Below are positions 1-7,486 of a stretch of DNA of 52,798 bases, piece by piece (position 1 is the first letter of the stretch; the number at the start of each line of letters is the position of its first letter). Position numbers and translations under genes: made by a program. Source of the DNA: an uncultured Christensenella sp. (GTDB lineage Bacteria > Bacillota > Clostridia > Christensenellales > Borkfalkiaceae); NCBI GenBank assembly GCA_910586065.1, contig CAJUGI010000004.1:1-52798 (forward strand), read 5' to 3'. Under the pieces are notes generated by a model. That model had not been told where the DNA came from and made no database searches. It worked only from the letters and a program-made list of their open reading frames with translations.

Positions 1-174
1 ATCGTGCGTCTTTTCGTATTCCGCCGCAAGTTTTTCCATTATGGGTGTAACGGAAGACGAACCCGAAACGGTAATGCTTTCCTTTTTACTACCGCAACCG
101 CCGAGCGCAGCCATAGAACCGCATATTGCCGTAATACACAATGCGCTCATTAAAATTTTTGTCAGCTTTTTCAT
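1..174 (-). CDS. pstS: PstS-like phosphate-binding lipoprotein, N-terminal part (runs off the window)
   Basis: Only the first 58 codons are inside the window. Seen: a short basic start (MKKLTK), a hydrophobic signal segment and a lipobox (LGGC, Cys27), so the product is probably exported and lipid-anchored. The mature part begins ITVSGSSSVTPIMEKLA, the opening strand and phosphate-binding loop typical of PstS-family periplasmic-binding proteins. PstS captures phosphate for the PstCAB ABC importer. The start is set by a GGAGA ribosome binding site 6 bases upstream. The rest of a pst operon would lie beyond the left edge. A related substrate-binding protein for another oxyanion is the main alternative. 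Confidence 0.8.
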   Translation of the reverse strand, partial: MKKLTKILMSALCITAICGSMAALGGCGSKKESITVSGSSSVTPIMEKLAAEYEKTHD

Positions 175-213
175 TTTGTTTCTCCTTGAATTTTTATTTT
201 TTGTCGCTTGACA

Positions 214-241
214 AGTATAGAATAGCAAGAAGAAGTAACAA
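214..241 (-). promoter_or_regulatory. Probable sigma-A promoter of the pstS-like gene
   Basis: On the minus strand TTGTTA is followed after 16 bases by TATACT, about 40 bases before the start codon. The -35 is imperfect. No obvious PhoB/PhoP box repeat was recognised. Confidence 0.5.
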
Positions 242-277
242 AGTTAGTCAGTCAGTTGCAATAAATTTGTAAAAAGA

Positions 278-304
278 AACAGGACTTCGATTTGAAATCC
301 TGTT
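278..304 (-). terminator. Bidirectional intrinsic terminator
   Basis: Arms AACAGGA (278-284) and TCCTGTT (298-304) form a hairpin flanked by a T-run on both strands (TCTTTTT on the minus strand, CTTTTT on the plus strand). It ends transcription of the small membrane-protein gene at 404-631. Confidence 0.75.
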
Positions 305-403
305 CTTTTTCATCGCTTGAAAGTGCAACTCTTATAAAATTTTTGTTTTTTAATCCCTATGGGAATTGCGCTTTCGGCGAAGCCCTTTTTTCATTGTTTT
401 AAA

Positions 404-631
404 TTACTCGAGAATGAGTCTGTTGGTGATAAGAACCCAGATTGCGTCGAGCCAGCCGATAATAATACCAGAAGGAATCGTTACGATGATGCAAATGATG
501 AGTCTTAAAATGCCGCCCTTTTTTAAGAATGCGGACCATCTTACCAAAATTTCCGTAATGTAGTTTACAAACGGAATAAGAAGAAGCAAGACCTGAATGA
601 GTTTGTTTTGTTTGTGAAACCAAGCGTCCAT
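404..631 (-). CDS. Small two-helix membrane protein
   Basis: The product has 75 residues. Seen: two hydrophobic segments (about residues 13-30 and 42-69) separated by a short basic loop (RWSAFLKKGG), ending with a WLDAIWVL motif. A good AAGGAG site lies 9 bases upstream, and a near-perfect promoter sits at 691-718, so this is a real gene with its own transcript. It resembles its neighbour at 757-1005, which shares hydrophobicity, the spacing of the helices and the W(L/F)LD.(I/V)WVL motif, so the two are likely an ancient tandem duplication. No family is recognised. The fold is like the very small YqaE/PMP3-type membrane proteins, but I cannot assign it to them. Confidence 0.7.
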   Translation of the reverse strand: MDAWFHKQNKLIQVLLLLIPFVNYITEILVRWSAFLKKGGILRLIICIIVTIPSGIIIGWLDAIWVLITNRLILE

Positions 632-690
632 TTTTTATATCTCCTTTTTGTTGTGCGCGGAACGCGCAAATTTTGATTTTTTATGATTTA

Positions 691-718
691 ATTATACCAT
701 AATTAAATATATTGTCAA
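691..718 (-). promoter_or_regulatory. Strong sigma-A promoter of the 404-631 gene
   Basis: The minus strand carries TTGACA, 16 bases, then TATAAT (both hexamers perfect) in a very AT-rich stretch. Confidence 0.85.
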
Positions 719-756
719 TATAATTAATTAAAAAATTACGACTAATGAAGGCGGTT

Positions 757-1005
757 TTACGACAAAAGCTGTTCGCCGAGTAAAAACGCGTGACCCTTTG
801 CGAGCACCCAGACAAGGTCTAAAAACCACATAAAAAACGCACCCGGAAAAACAGTTAAAATTGCGAGCACTATCCACAAAATATCGTTTTTTACAATTCC
901 GTTTGCTATGCGGCAGACGCCGTAAAAAATTTCTATTGCGGGGATACACAGTATTACCTTGATTATGAGGGGCAGTTCGTCCACCTGCTTTAATAAATCC
1001 TGCAT
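757..1005 (-). CDS. Small two-helix membrane protein, paralogue of 404-631
   Basis: The product has 82 residues, with an acidic amphipathic start (MQDLLKQVDELP) and two hydrophobic stretches (about residues 15-35 and 42-66) ending in MWFLDLVWVL. The last helix aligns with the WLDAIWVL end of the 75-residue protein next to it. An AAGGAG ribosome binding site is 8 bases upstream and a promoter is visible at 1037-1066. The function is not recognised. The separate promoter means it is a stand-alone gene and not operonic with its paralogue. Confidence 0.7.
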   Translation of the reverse strand: MQDLLKQVDELPLIIKVILCIPAIEIFYGVCRIANGIVKNDILWIVLAILTVFPGAFFMWFLDLVWVLAKGHAFLLGEQLLS

Positions 1006-1036
1006 TTGATTTCTCCTTTCTGTTAATACGTATTAT

Positions 1037-1066
1037 ATTATAACATAGAAAAAGCCTCAAAATCAA
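1037..1066 (-). promoter_or_regulatory. Sigma-A promoter of the 757-1005 gene
   Basis: The minus strand carries TTGATT, 18 bases, then TATAAT, about 30 bases upstream of the start codon. Confidence 0.65.
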
Positions 1067-1177
1067 GGGTTTTTGGGCAAATATGTAGGAATAGGCTATG
1101 AATAAACGAGGCTCAAACGCTCTTTTCTACTTTTAACTACAACTTCATATAAAAATATAAACGTCTTCCTTTTCGAC

Positions 1178-1516
1178 TCAATCTTTGGGTTTCTGACTTC
1201 TTTTCCCATTGATTGGAGTATCGCGTATTGGAAGGCGTTTTACTTCTTCTACGATTCTTTTCGCAGATCCATTACCGTGAAGTGCTTCGTATGGCACATA
1301 TAAATAATCGACAAAATTTTCGTATTCATCTGGAGTAATATAACCCCTTTTGATATACTTCTTTCCTAAATCCATTATTCGGTCATGTCCAAGTCCTTTT
1401 AGCATTTTTGCCTTTGCATCTTTTCTATCCAATCTGTTTTGAATTAAAGCCCACAAACCAGTTGACGCTAAAATAGAACTTAAAAAACCTAATATAAGTG
1501 GTAACCAAAATTCCAT
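1178..1516 (-). CDS. Phage holin-like single-helix membrane protein
   Basis: The product has 112 residues: an N-terminal transmembrane helix (residues 3-27), a basic segment (NRLDRKDAKAKM), then a soluble domain with KYIKRGYITPDEYENFVDYLYVP. This architecture is familiar from Clostridia phages, where such a gene sits beside the DGR-type reverse transcriptase and before the lysis genes. It is often called holin-like, but its function is unproven. It looks intact. It starts one base beyond the stop of the reverse-transcriptase fragment, so the two are translated from one message. Confidence 0.65.
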   Translation of the reverse strand: MEFWLPLILGFLSSILASTGLWALIQNRLDRKDAKAKMLKGLGHDRIMDLGKKYIKRGYITPDEYENFVDYLYVPYEALHGNGSAKRIVEEVKRLPIRDTPINGKRSQKPKD

Positions 1517-1517
1517 A

Positions 1518-2219
1518 TTACTCCTTGTTAGTGATAACCATTTTCTTATTCACAATATCTATGCGTTTATTAAAAAGGTCTTCGTATAATGTAATTAAAT
1601 TTTCACGCTGAACTTTTGTCAGCAATTTGTAGTAAGCCCCCATCCAACTCTTGAAAGTGTTTTCGACATTTTCGTACGTAGAAGTTCCTTCCAAGACCTT
1701 AATAGCCAATTTCTTAATTTTACGGCGGAAACATACCACTCTTTTGGGGTTTATCTTTTTATACAGCTTACCATCTTCGGTCATTTCGTACTTAACTTGC
1801 AGGAATTTATAAGAACTGCAAAGCTTTACAATTCTAGTCTTTTTTGTATTGATATGTATTCCAAGTTCTTTTGCAATTTCGCAAATCCCATTGTAAATAT
1901 CAATAAGTTCCTCTTTTGTTCTGCAAATCAAATACCAATCGTCCATATATCTACCGTAGTATTTTTGACTTCTAACGAATTTTACGTACGTATCGATTCT
2001 ATGAGGATAAAATATGCCAATTATTTGAGATATCTGGTCCCCAATATTAACCGACTTTTCCATAAACTTTTCGCCAGTTAAAATATCTTTCGGTATGGTT
2101 TGACGGTACTTTAATTTATCAAACACGTTGTGAAGACAAGCATCGTATTCCTCGTCAGTCATATAAGAAACGTCTATTTTAAAGCCGTCAAATATAACGT
2201 CCAATAGCCAACTAACCAA
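1518..2219 (-). pseudogene. Phage reverse transcriptase, N-terminally truncated
   Basis: 233 codons remain, of a protein that in phages of this type is usually around 340-370 residues. Present: the motif-4 region (NIGDQISQIIG), the catalytic YMDD box within YGRYMDDWYLI, the LGIHINTKKT segment and the downstream FLQVKY region and basic thumb. Missing: the N-terminal RT motifs including the first catalytic aspartate. The frame opens inside the truncated gene at 2174-2434, and the first usable codon is TTG with no proper ribosome binding site, so a deletion removed the 5' part. Together with the variable tail-fibre end it points to a former DGR-type system. Without the missing palm motif it should be inactive. 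Confidence 0.75.
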
Positions 2220-2434
2220 TAGGCGCCTTCGTATTCCATAAGTTGAACAAGCTCCATATTAGTATGAATCTCTTCTTTTTCTCCGTCAGATATAGTTACA
2301 GAATATAAGTTATCCTGAAACGCTTCTTCCTTTATCTCTTTCTGTGAAACATAATTATTACCGTTAAGCTTAAGGTCATCGAGTATAGTACCATCAGCTA
2401 AAGTAATAGAATATACTTTTTCTAATTCATTCAT
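2174..2434 (-). pseudogene. Small phage protein between tail fibre and RT, C-terminally truncated
   Basis: 86 codons with a good GGAGA ribosome binding site. The first ~70 residues (VYSITLADGTILDDLKLNGN ... MELVQLMEYEGAYWLV) look like the small conserved protein that follows the variable tail fibre in Clostridia phages. After YWLV the sequence becomes unrelated and stops, overlapping the reverse-transcriptase frame by 46 bases. I infer a deletion junction near 2210 joining this gene to the middle of the RT gene. Its function is unknown. Confidence 0.6.
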
Positions 2435-2480
2435 TTAAGTTTTCTCCATAATTAAACTTCGGGGTACAAGACCCCTCACA

Positions 2481-3170
2481 TTAACTGCCAATAAGGAAGT
2501 ACGGAAGCACGCCACCGCCATAGTCAGCGCCGTAGTAATCCGCACCGCCACCGTAGTACACATCAGCAAAGCAATTCGCGGAAACGACATCGCGAAGCCA
2601 AATCCAACTTCTCATATCGCTTAAGAACTTCATGTTTAATCTGAATATCGAAAGCTGAGTTTTGGCAGTGGTGTACAAATACGGAATGTTCGAGCCATCA
2701 CAAGCGGGTGCAAATATAGGGCAACCATACACCATTATTTCATTCATCAATTCAACATCAGAATCGACCCAAGCTCCGCCAGAAGGTTTACCATTTGATA
2801 CAGCATTTGTAAATATGTCTTTATGCGTAAGCACCATATCGCCGAAAGCTGCACGAATTGTACTCTTTGCGCTATCCAGACCGGATTTTCGCATTTTACT
2901 GTTTATGTAACCGCCAGTTGTCGTATAGTCATCGTTCATAACGTGCGAATATAATGGTGCACGAGGCAGAATTACAAGATGGTGCTTCGTAAGAGCAGTA
3001 CTGCCAATATTGTAGAAATAGTCCATATCGGCAATAACCCAATCTTTACCACCAATTGTCCAGTAGTCGCCGATGTACAGGTCTTTAAAAGTTCCATTTT
3101 GAATTGCAGCCTTCTGCGCCGCAGTTACACTTGTACCGAGATACTTTCCTCTGTAGAGGTTTTTATGCAT
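2481..3170 (-). CDS. Phage tail-fibre C-terminal fragment with variable (DGR-target-like) end
   Basis: 229 codons from the first ATG. The same frame is open back to about 3305 (GDDGRFRAISFNDGDVLLKD...), so this ATG is not the original start and the N-terminal shaft is lost. The C-terminal half has the lectin-like WLRDVVSANCFADVYYGGG pattern ending GVLPYFLIGS, the fold carrying hypervariable residues in Clostridia phage receptor-binding proteins. The last ~25 codons before GVLPYF are almost all GAY, TAY or GGY, as expected if AAY codons of a template had been mutagenised at adenines. No intact start or ribosome binding site is visible, so expression is doubtful. Confidence 0.7.
   Translation of the reverse strand: MHKNLYRGKYLGTSVTAAQKAAIQNGTFKDLYIGDYWTIGGKDWVIADMDYFYNIGSTALTKHHLVILPRAPLYSHVMNDDYTTTGGYINSKMRKSGLDSAKSTIRAAFGDMVLTHKDIFTNAVSNGKPSGGAWVDSDVELMNEIMVYGCPIFAPACDGSNIPYLYTTAKTQLSIFRLNMKFLSDMRSWIWLRDVVSANCFADVYYGGGADYYGADYGGGVLPYFLIGS
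2484..2605 (-). other. Candidate DGR variable region (VR)
   Basis: This is the 3' end of the tail-fibre fragment, immediately followed by a small GGGGTCTTGTACCCC hairpin. Asn, Asp, Tyr and Gly codons of the form NAY or GGY are clustered here. I found no matching template repeat between this point and the downstream end of the remnant. It may have been deleted with the 5' half of the RT gene. Confidence 0.4.
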
Positions 3171-3559
3171 TGTGGGCGCAAGTACGGATTCAAGTAAAGA
3201 TGCAGCCGCATCGGAGAAAGGTATTGCCTTGGTTCCATCAGAACCATCTTTAAGTAATACGTCTCCATCGTTAAACGAAATCGCCCTAAAGCGACCATCA
3301 TCTCCAACACGCTACACGGTACATTATCAATAAGCGACGCAATCATCGGTTGAATATAACCTTGCTCGTCGCCGAAGCGGTATCTCAAATCGATTCCGTC
3401 CTCTGCTCTGTTCTGATCCATTCCAATAACAACTTCAAAATCAACAGAATGTAACAGTTCAAATAATTTGGAATAGGAACGTCCTTTAAGATACCGCCCG
3501 TCAAACACGATTCCGCATAACCATTCGAAATATCGACTAGACAAATCTTCTCTGGTCAT
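3125..3559 (-). pseudogene. Conserved phage structural-region protein, N-terminal half only
   Basis: 144 codons, of which about the first 90 look genuine: MTREDLSSRYFEWLCGIVFD ... RAEDGIDLRYRFGDE ... MIASLIDNVPCSVLEMMVAL. This is a familiar unnamed protein of the tail-gene cluster in Clostridia phages, and it normally continues with a second half absent here. After MMVAL the frame runs out of phase through the tail-fibre sequence, so the C-terminus is an artefact of a deletion near 3300. The usual gene between the two, the tape-measure and fibre shaft region, is gone. Confidence 0.65.
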
Positions 3560-3567
3560 TCAGAATA

Positions 3568-3987
3568 TCAATCCTCCTCGTCGCTATCGTCCGAATCATC
3601 TCCGGAAATATCCGAAAATTTACGATTGTCCTTTGCGACTTCATAATATATCTTAACTTTGTCATCGCGAACGTGAAGCATATCATCCTCGTATTCTCCG
3701 AAATGTTTCAAAGCCTCTTTACCGACTGTGTTCTCAATTTTAACAGGCTTATCCATCTCATCCGCAAGAATGCCATCCGCATAATATGTAAGATATATGG
3801 TTTCGTACGAATCATCGTCTTCAAATTCGTCAGGCGAGATAACAACACGGTTACTTTTTTTTGTATTCTTTTTTTCAGAAACAACTACTTCTTGTACTAC
3901 GTTGTTGTCTTTTTTAGCCTCGGCATCGCTGCCCTTTGCACCAGCATAGTAGTTCGCATAATCAACCGGAGGCTGTTTTTCCCTTAA
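3568..3987 (-). pseudogene. Phage structural-region protein, 5' end lost
   Basis: An open frame of 139 codons with no ATG until 3756. Readable pieces are VVISPDEFEDDDSYETIYLTYYADGILADEMD and KEALKHFGEYEDDMLHVRDDKVKIYYEVAKDNRKFSDISG, followed by an acidic tail (DDSDDSDEED). The same protein type directly precedes the MTREDL protein in Clostridia phages, matching the order here. A Lys/Val-rich linker lies upstream. The frame hits a stop exactly where the integrase fragment on the other strand begins, so this is another deletion edge. Confidence 0.55.
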
Positions 3988-4205
3988 CTAGATTTAATGA
4001 AATAAAAGAACTATTAAATCTGAATCCAGAACACCGCCCTCATGATGGACGAAAACATTTTGTAACGAAGGCAAAAAATTATCACGTAGACGAATACGCG
4101 ATTAAGTATATCGTAGGTCACAAAATTACAGATATAACTGAAAAGACCTATACCAAAAGAGAATTGAGTTGGCTCAAGGAAGAGATCGAAAAGATAAAAG
4201 AGTAA
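3984..4205 (+). pseudogene. int: Tyrosine integrase, C-terminal fragment
   Basis: About 73 codons of the catalytic domain survive: HRPHDGRKHF (the H-x-x-R box), YIVGHKITD (the later catalytic His) and TEKTYTKREL (the nucleophile Tyr), then a Lys/Glu tail. The DNA-binding domains and the first catalytic Arg are missing. The first ATG in this frame (3936) lies in antisense of the neighbouring structural gene, so there is no real start. It is the only plus-strand gene of the remnant, as expected for an integrase at a prophage edge. Confidence 0.75.
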
Positions 4206-4395
4206 AAAAAAAAAATAGCGGCTACGGCAGTATAGGAATAATGCAGAAATATGCTGCTTTTTACTCCGATTAACCACTCGTAACCGCTACTAATTACTAT
4301 TAAATTTTCGAAAAAAGCCTAGAATATAGCCACTTTCTATGCTATTATAGCATACGTCGAAATTATGTGAATTAGTTTTCCGTTTTTTAAAACTA

Positions 4396-4422
4396 CGGCG
4401 CGTTTATATAATAAACGCGCCG
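4396..4422 (-). terminator. Terminator of the S10-spc-alpha operon
   Basis: Arms CGGCGCGTTTA (4396-4406) and TAAACGCGCCG (4412-4422) form an 11-bp stem with a 5-base loop. It starts 14 bases after the rplQ stop. The minus-strand tail is GTAGTTTTAAAA, only moderately T-rich. The plus-strand side (CTTTGTTTTTT) is also good, so it probably works both ways. Confidence 0.8.
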
Positions 4423-4435
4423 CTTTGTTTTTTGA

Positions 4436-4942
4436 TTAAACCAATTCGATTATAGCTTCTTCGGCACCGTCGCCAAGGCGTTTGCCGAGGGTGTAAATAC
4501 GGGTGTAACCGCCGCCCTGTCCGAGTTCTTCGGCGCGCTGTGCGTATTTGGGCGCGATTTCGTTGAAGAGTTTTTCCATTAATGGATGTTTGATATCCGC
4601 GGTTCTCTTTTTGAAGTCGGATTTCTTTTCCGCAAAGGGCTTGACTTCCTGCAAGTCGCGGAGTTTTCCCATTAAAGCGCGGCGGACGGCGAGCTTTTTA
4701 GCGCTGTCCTTAACGCTCTTTTCGGTAACTTCCTTACCCTTTTTATCGGTTTTTACGACGGTTATTTCTTCGTTGTCGTCGTAAACCGAAATTGCTTTGG
4801 TTATTATCTTTTCAACATAGGGCTGAAGCTCTTTAGCCTTTGCCTTAGTGGTGGTTATTTTTCCGTACCAGAGGAGTTCGGAAGCCTGATTTCTTAAAAG
4901 CGCTTCTCTTTGTTCCGCTGTTCTTCCCAATTTGCCGGGCAT
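4436..4942 (-). CDS. rplQ: 50S ribosomal protein L17
   Basis: The product has 168 residues and is the last gene of the alpha operon. The L17 hallmarks are clear: PGKLGRTAEQREALLRNQASELL at the start and the C-terminal GQGGGYTRIYTLGKRLGDGAEEAIIELV. It is longer than the ~120-residue short form because of a mid-protein insertion (about residues 55-80, TVVKTDKKGKEVTEKSVKDS), common in Clostridia. It binds 23S rRNA near the exit of the peptide tunnel. Its AAGGAGGA ribosome binding site is made of the last codons of rpoA, so translation of the two is coupled. Confidence 0.97.
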   Translation of the reverse strand: MPGKLGRTAEQREALLRNQASELLWYGKITTTKAKAKELQPYVEKIITKAISVYDDNEEITVVKTDKKGKEVTEKSVKDSAKKLAVRRALMGKLRDLQEVKPFAEKKSDFKKRTADIKHPLMEKLFNEIAPKYAQRAEELGQGGGYTRIYTLGKRLGDGAEEAIIELV

Positions 4943-4945
4943 ATG

Positions 4946-5899
4946 TTAGTCCTCCTTGTTTGAAAGTGAAAGTCCGTAAGACTGAAGTTTTAAGATTACT
5001 TCGTCCAAAGACTTTCTGCCGAGGTTTCTCACCTTGAGCATTTCGTCTTCCGTCTTTCGTGTTAAATCTTCGACGGTGTGAATGTTTGCGCGCTTTAAGC
5101 AGTTGTAGGAGCGGACGGAGAGGTCCATATCCTCGATTGCCATAGCGAGTATTTTTGCCTGTTTGTCGTCTTCGTTTTTAACGAGAATGTCCATATCCTT
5201 AATCGATTCGGACAAATCGACGAAGAGCGAGATGTGGTCCTGCATAATTTTTGCCGCAAGCGACACGATTTCCTTTGCGCTGAACGCACCGTTTGTCCAC
5301 ACTTCGAGCGTGAGCTTGTCGTAGTCGGTGTTTTGACCGACGCGGGTGTTTTCAACCGAATAGTTAACCTTTTTGACGGGCGTATAGATACTGTCGATGG
5401 GAATGTAATCCAAAAGCTCGGTCTTGGTATGGTCCGCGCCCTTATAGCCGCGGCCTCTGCCGATGGTTATTTCCATATCGATTTTGCCGCCCTCGTCAAC
5501 CGTGCAGATGTGCTGGTCGCCGTTGATTATTTCTATTTCGGCGTCTTCAGATATATCGGACGCTTTTACTTCGCAGGGGCCGACTTTGTAGAGATGAACT
5601 ATCTTTACGTAATCGGGCGAAGTGACTGCCGTTTTGATTGCGAGCGTTTTTAAATTAAGGATAATTTCGGTTACGTCCTCTTTTACGCCTGCAACTGCGG
5701 AAAATTCGTGCTTGACGGTGCCGTCAAGGAATCTTATTCCCTGTGCCGCCGCCCCGGGGAGCGCCGACAGGAGTATTCTTCTAAGGCAGTTGCCTATTGT
5801 AAGACCGAAGCCCTTTTCGAGAGGTTCGACAACGATTTTCGCGTAAGAACGGTCCTCGCTCTCTTCCGCAAGAATTTTGGGCATATCCATTTCGATCAT
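4946..5899 (-). CDS. rpoA: DNA-directed RNA polymerase subunit alpha
   Basis: The product has 317 residues, the usual length. The N-terminal domain (residues ~10-230) carries the dimerisation signature GFGLTIGNCLRRILLSALPGAA. The C-terminal domain (about 250-310; VEDLTRKTEDEMLKVRNLGRKSLDEV) has the helix-hairpin-helix that contacts UP-element DNA and activators. It forms the alpha dimer on which beta and beta' assemble. The AAGGAGG ribosome binding site is strong. It lies between rpsD and rplQ as in other Bacillota. Confidence 0.98.
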   Translation of the reverse strand: MIEMDMPKILAEESEDRSYAKIVVEPLEKGFGLTIGNCLRRILLSALPGAAAQGIRFLDGTVKHEFSAVAGVKEDVTEIILNLKTLAIKTAVTSPDYVKIVHLYKVGPCEVKASDISEDAEIEIINGDQHICTVDEGGKIDMEITIGRGRGYKGADHTKTELLDYIPIDSIYTPVKKVNYSVENTRVGQNTDYDKLTLEVWTNGAFSAKEIVSLAAKIMQDHISLFVDLSESIKDMDILVKNEDDKQAKILAMAIEDMDLSVRSYNCLKRANIHTVEDLTRKTEDEMLKVRNLGRKSLDEVILKLQSYGLSLSNKED

Positions 5900-5926
5900 A
5901 TAACTTCCTCCTTTTTTTCCGAATTA

Positions 5927-6547
5927 TTACTTGGAGTACAGCTCGACAATCATATGCTCGGAAATCTGACTGTCAATATCTTCTCTTACGGGCAACGCCA
6001 ATATTTTTCCCTGTAATTTTTCGGGGTTGAATTCAAGCCACTTGGGGGTGTTTACCTTTGCAGTCTTTACAACCTCGAAATATTTGTTGGAAGTTTTGCT
6101 CTCTTTGACGGTTACTACGTCGCCTACTTTTACGATGAAAGAGGGAACGTTTACTTTTTTGCCGTTTACGAGGAAATGTCCGTGGTTTACAAGCTGTCTT
6201 GCCTGTGCGCGGCTGCCGCCTATACCCATACGGAATATAACGTTATCTAATCTGCGTTCCAAAAGAGAGAGCATATTTTCACCGGTGATGCCCTTCATTC
6301 TGTCGGCTTTTTCGTAATATTCGCGGAACTGACCTTCCTGAACGCCGTAAATTCTCTTAACCTTCTGCTTTTCGCGGAGCTGTCTGCCGTATTCGGAGAC
6401 CTTTTTGCGCGCTAAACCGTGCTGTCCGGGAGGAGTGGGTCTCTTTTCAAACGGGCACTTGCCGTTGTAACATTTATCGCCTTTCAAAAACAGCTTTCCG
6501 CCCTCTCTTCTGCAAAGACGGCATTTTGCTTCTCTGTATGTTGCCAT
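5927..6547 (-). CDS. rpsD: 30S ribosomal protein S4 (zinc-binding form)
   Basis: The product has 206 residues. The N-terminus keeps four cysteines (CRLCRREG ... KCYNGKC), the zinc-binding version of S4. The S4 RNA-binding domain follows (MLSLLERRLDNVIFRMG ... GHFLVNGKKVNVPSF). S4 is an early 16S rRNA assembly protein and in many bacteria represses its own operon. In several Bacillota rpsD is located outside this cluster, but here it stands between rpsK and rpoA, the arrangement common in Clostridia. Confidence 0.97.
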   Translation of the reverse strand: MATYREAKCRLCRREGGKLFLKGDKCYNGKCPFEKRPTPPGQHGLARKKVSEYGRQLREKQKVKRIYGVQEGQFREYYEKADRMKGITGENMLSLLERRLDNVIFRMGIGGSRAQARQLVNHGHFLVNGKKVNVPSFIVKVGDVVTVKESKTSNKYFEVVKTAKVNTPKWLEFNPEKLQGKILALPVREDIDSQISEHMIVELYSK

Positions 6548-6567
6548 ATTATTTTATCTACCTCCGA

Positions 6568-6969
6568 TTATACTCTGCGACGCTTAGGCGGTCTGCAACC
6601 GTTGTGGGGAATGGGCGAAACGTCGGATATAAGCGTGATTTCAACGTCGCACGCGCCTATTGCCCTTATTGCCGATTCTCTGCCTGCGCCGGGGCCCTTT
6701 ACGTAAACTTCAACCGAACGGAGTCCGTGTTCTTTTGCGGCTTTTACAGCCGTTTCGGTTGCCTGCTGTGCTGCAAACGGCGTGCCTTTACGGGAGCCTT
6801 TGAAACCGAGGCTGCCTGCCGAAGACCAGCTGATTGCGTTGCCCTGCGTATCGGTTACGGTTACGAGAGTGTTGTTGAAGGAGGATTGAATGTGTACCTG
6901 ACCTCTGTCAACCTTTTTAAGCTCTCTGCGTTTTCTTGTAACGGTTTGCTTTTTCTGTTGCTGTGCCAT
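6568..6969 (-). CDS. rpsK: 30S ribosomal protein S11
   Basis: The product has 133 residues. The S11 core is plain: GQVHIQSSFNNTLVTVTDTQGN, AWSSAG-type loop (SWSSAGSLGFKGSRKGTPFAAQ) and C-terminal DVSPIPHNGCRPPKRRRV. It binds the 16S platform next to the mRNA exit channel. It has a Lys/Arg/Gln-rich N-terminal tail. It sits 13 bases after rpsM and 20 bases before rpsD in the alpha operon. Confidence 0.98.
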   Translation of the reverse strand: MAQQQKKQTVTRKRRELKKVDRGQVHIQSSFNNTLVTVTDTQGNAISWSSAGSLGFKGSRKGTPFAAQQATETAVKAAKEHGLRSVEVYVKGPGAGRESAIRAIGACDVEITLISDVSPIPHNGCRPPKRRRV

Positions 6970-6982
6970 TTATTCGTCCTCC

Positions 6983-7357
6983 TTACTTAGCGCCCTTTTT
7001 CTTGGCTACCGTGCGGCGGGGACCCTTGCGGGTTCTCGCGTTGGTCTTTGTGGACTGGCCGCGTACGGGCAAGCCCTTTCTGTGACGGATGCCGCGATAG
7101 CAACCTATTTCCATAAGTCTTTTTATATTGAGCGAAACTTCGCTTCTGAGTTCGCCTTCCACTCTTAAATTGTGGTCGATATATTCTCTTAATTTTGATA
7201 CGGTGGTCTCGTCCAAGTCCTTAACGCGCGTGTTGGGGTCCACGCCGGTTGCGGCGAGGATTTTCTGCGAGGTTTTGAGACCGATGCCGTAGATATAAGT
7301 GAGTCCTATTTCAACTCTTTTTTCTCTGGGTAAATCTACACCGGCAATACGTGCCAT
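6983..7357 (-). CDS. rpsM: 30S ribosomal protein S13
   Basis: The product has 124 residues. It starts MARIAGVDLPREKRVEIGLTYIYGIG, then the basic C-terminal tail CYRGIRHRKGLPVRGQSTKTNARTRKGP that reaches the P-site tRNA. It is located at the 30S head and takes part in the B1 bridges. About 310 bases of intergenic sequence, including a family-B repeat, separate it from infA, which is unusual spacing for this operon. Confidence 0.98.
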   Translation of the reverse strand: MARIAGVDLPREKRVEIGLTYIYGIGLKTSQKILAATGVDPNTRVKDLDETTVSKLREYIDHNLRVEGELRSEVSLNIKRLMEIGCYRGIRHRKGLPVRGQSTKTNARTRKGPRRTVAKKKGAK

Positions 7358-7486
7358 ATTGATTTAATTCCTCCGTTAAATTTTTTGGTTAGTGTATTTT
7401 TTTGATGTATATAAGCCGCTTTAAACGCACGCCGTTGATTAATGGAATGTTGGCGGCGTTTTGGCGGAGTGTTTTTGAAGCCTTTA

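Larger units (their letters stand above)
1170..4320. mobile_element. Heavily deleted prophage remnant
   Basis: This block of phage-type genes lies between the small membrane-protein genes and the rplQ terminator. It holds a holin-like gene, the C-terminal part of a reverse transcriptase, a tail-fibre C-terminus with a DGR-like variable end, N-terminal fragments of structural-region genes and, on the opposite strand at the right edge, a tyrosine-integrase C-terminus. Several neighbours break off mid-domain and switch frame into the next gene (about 2210, 3300 and 3985), which is what internal deletions leave. Codon use is more AT-rich than in the adjacent ribosomal operon. Boundaries are approximate because no convincing long att repeat was found. 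Confidence 0.85.

Noticed and set aside
1048..4320. Short direct repeat GAAAAAGCCT (1048-1057) and GAAAAAAGCCT (4310-4320) as prophage att sites
   Set aside because: They lie at about the right places, but only ~10 bases match, one has an extra A, and the sequence is low in complexity. Too short to call attL/attR without the uninterrupted site from a relative.
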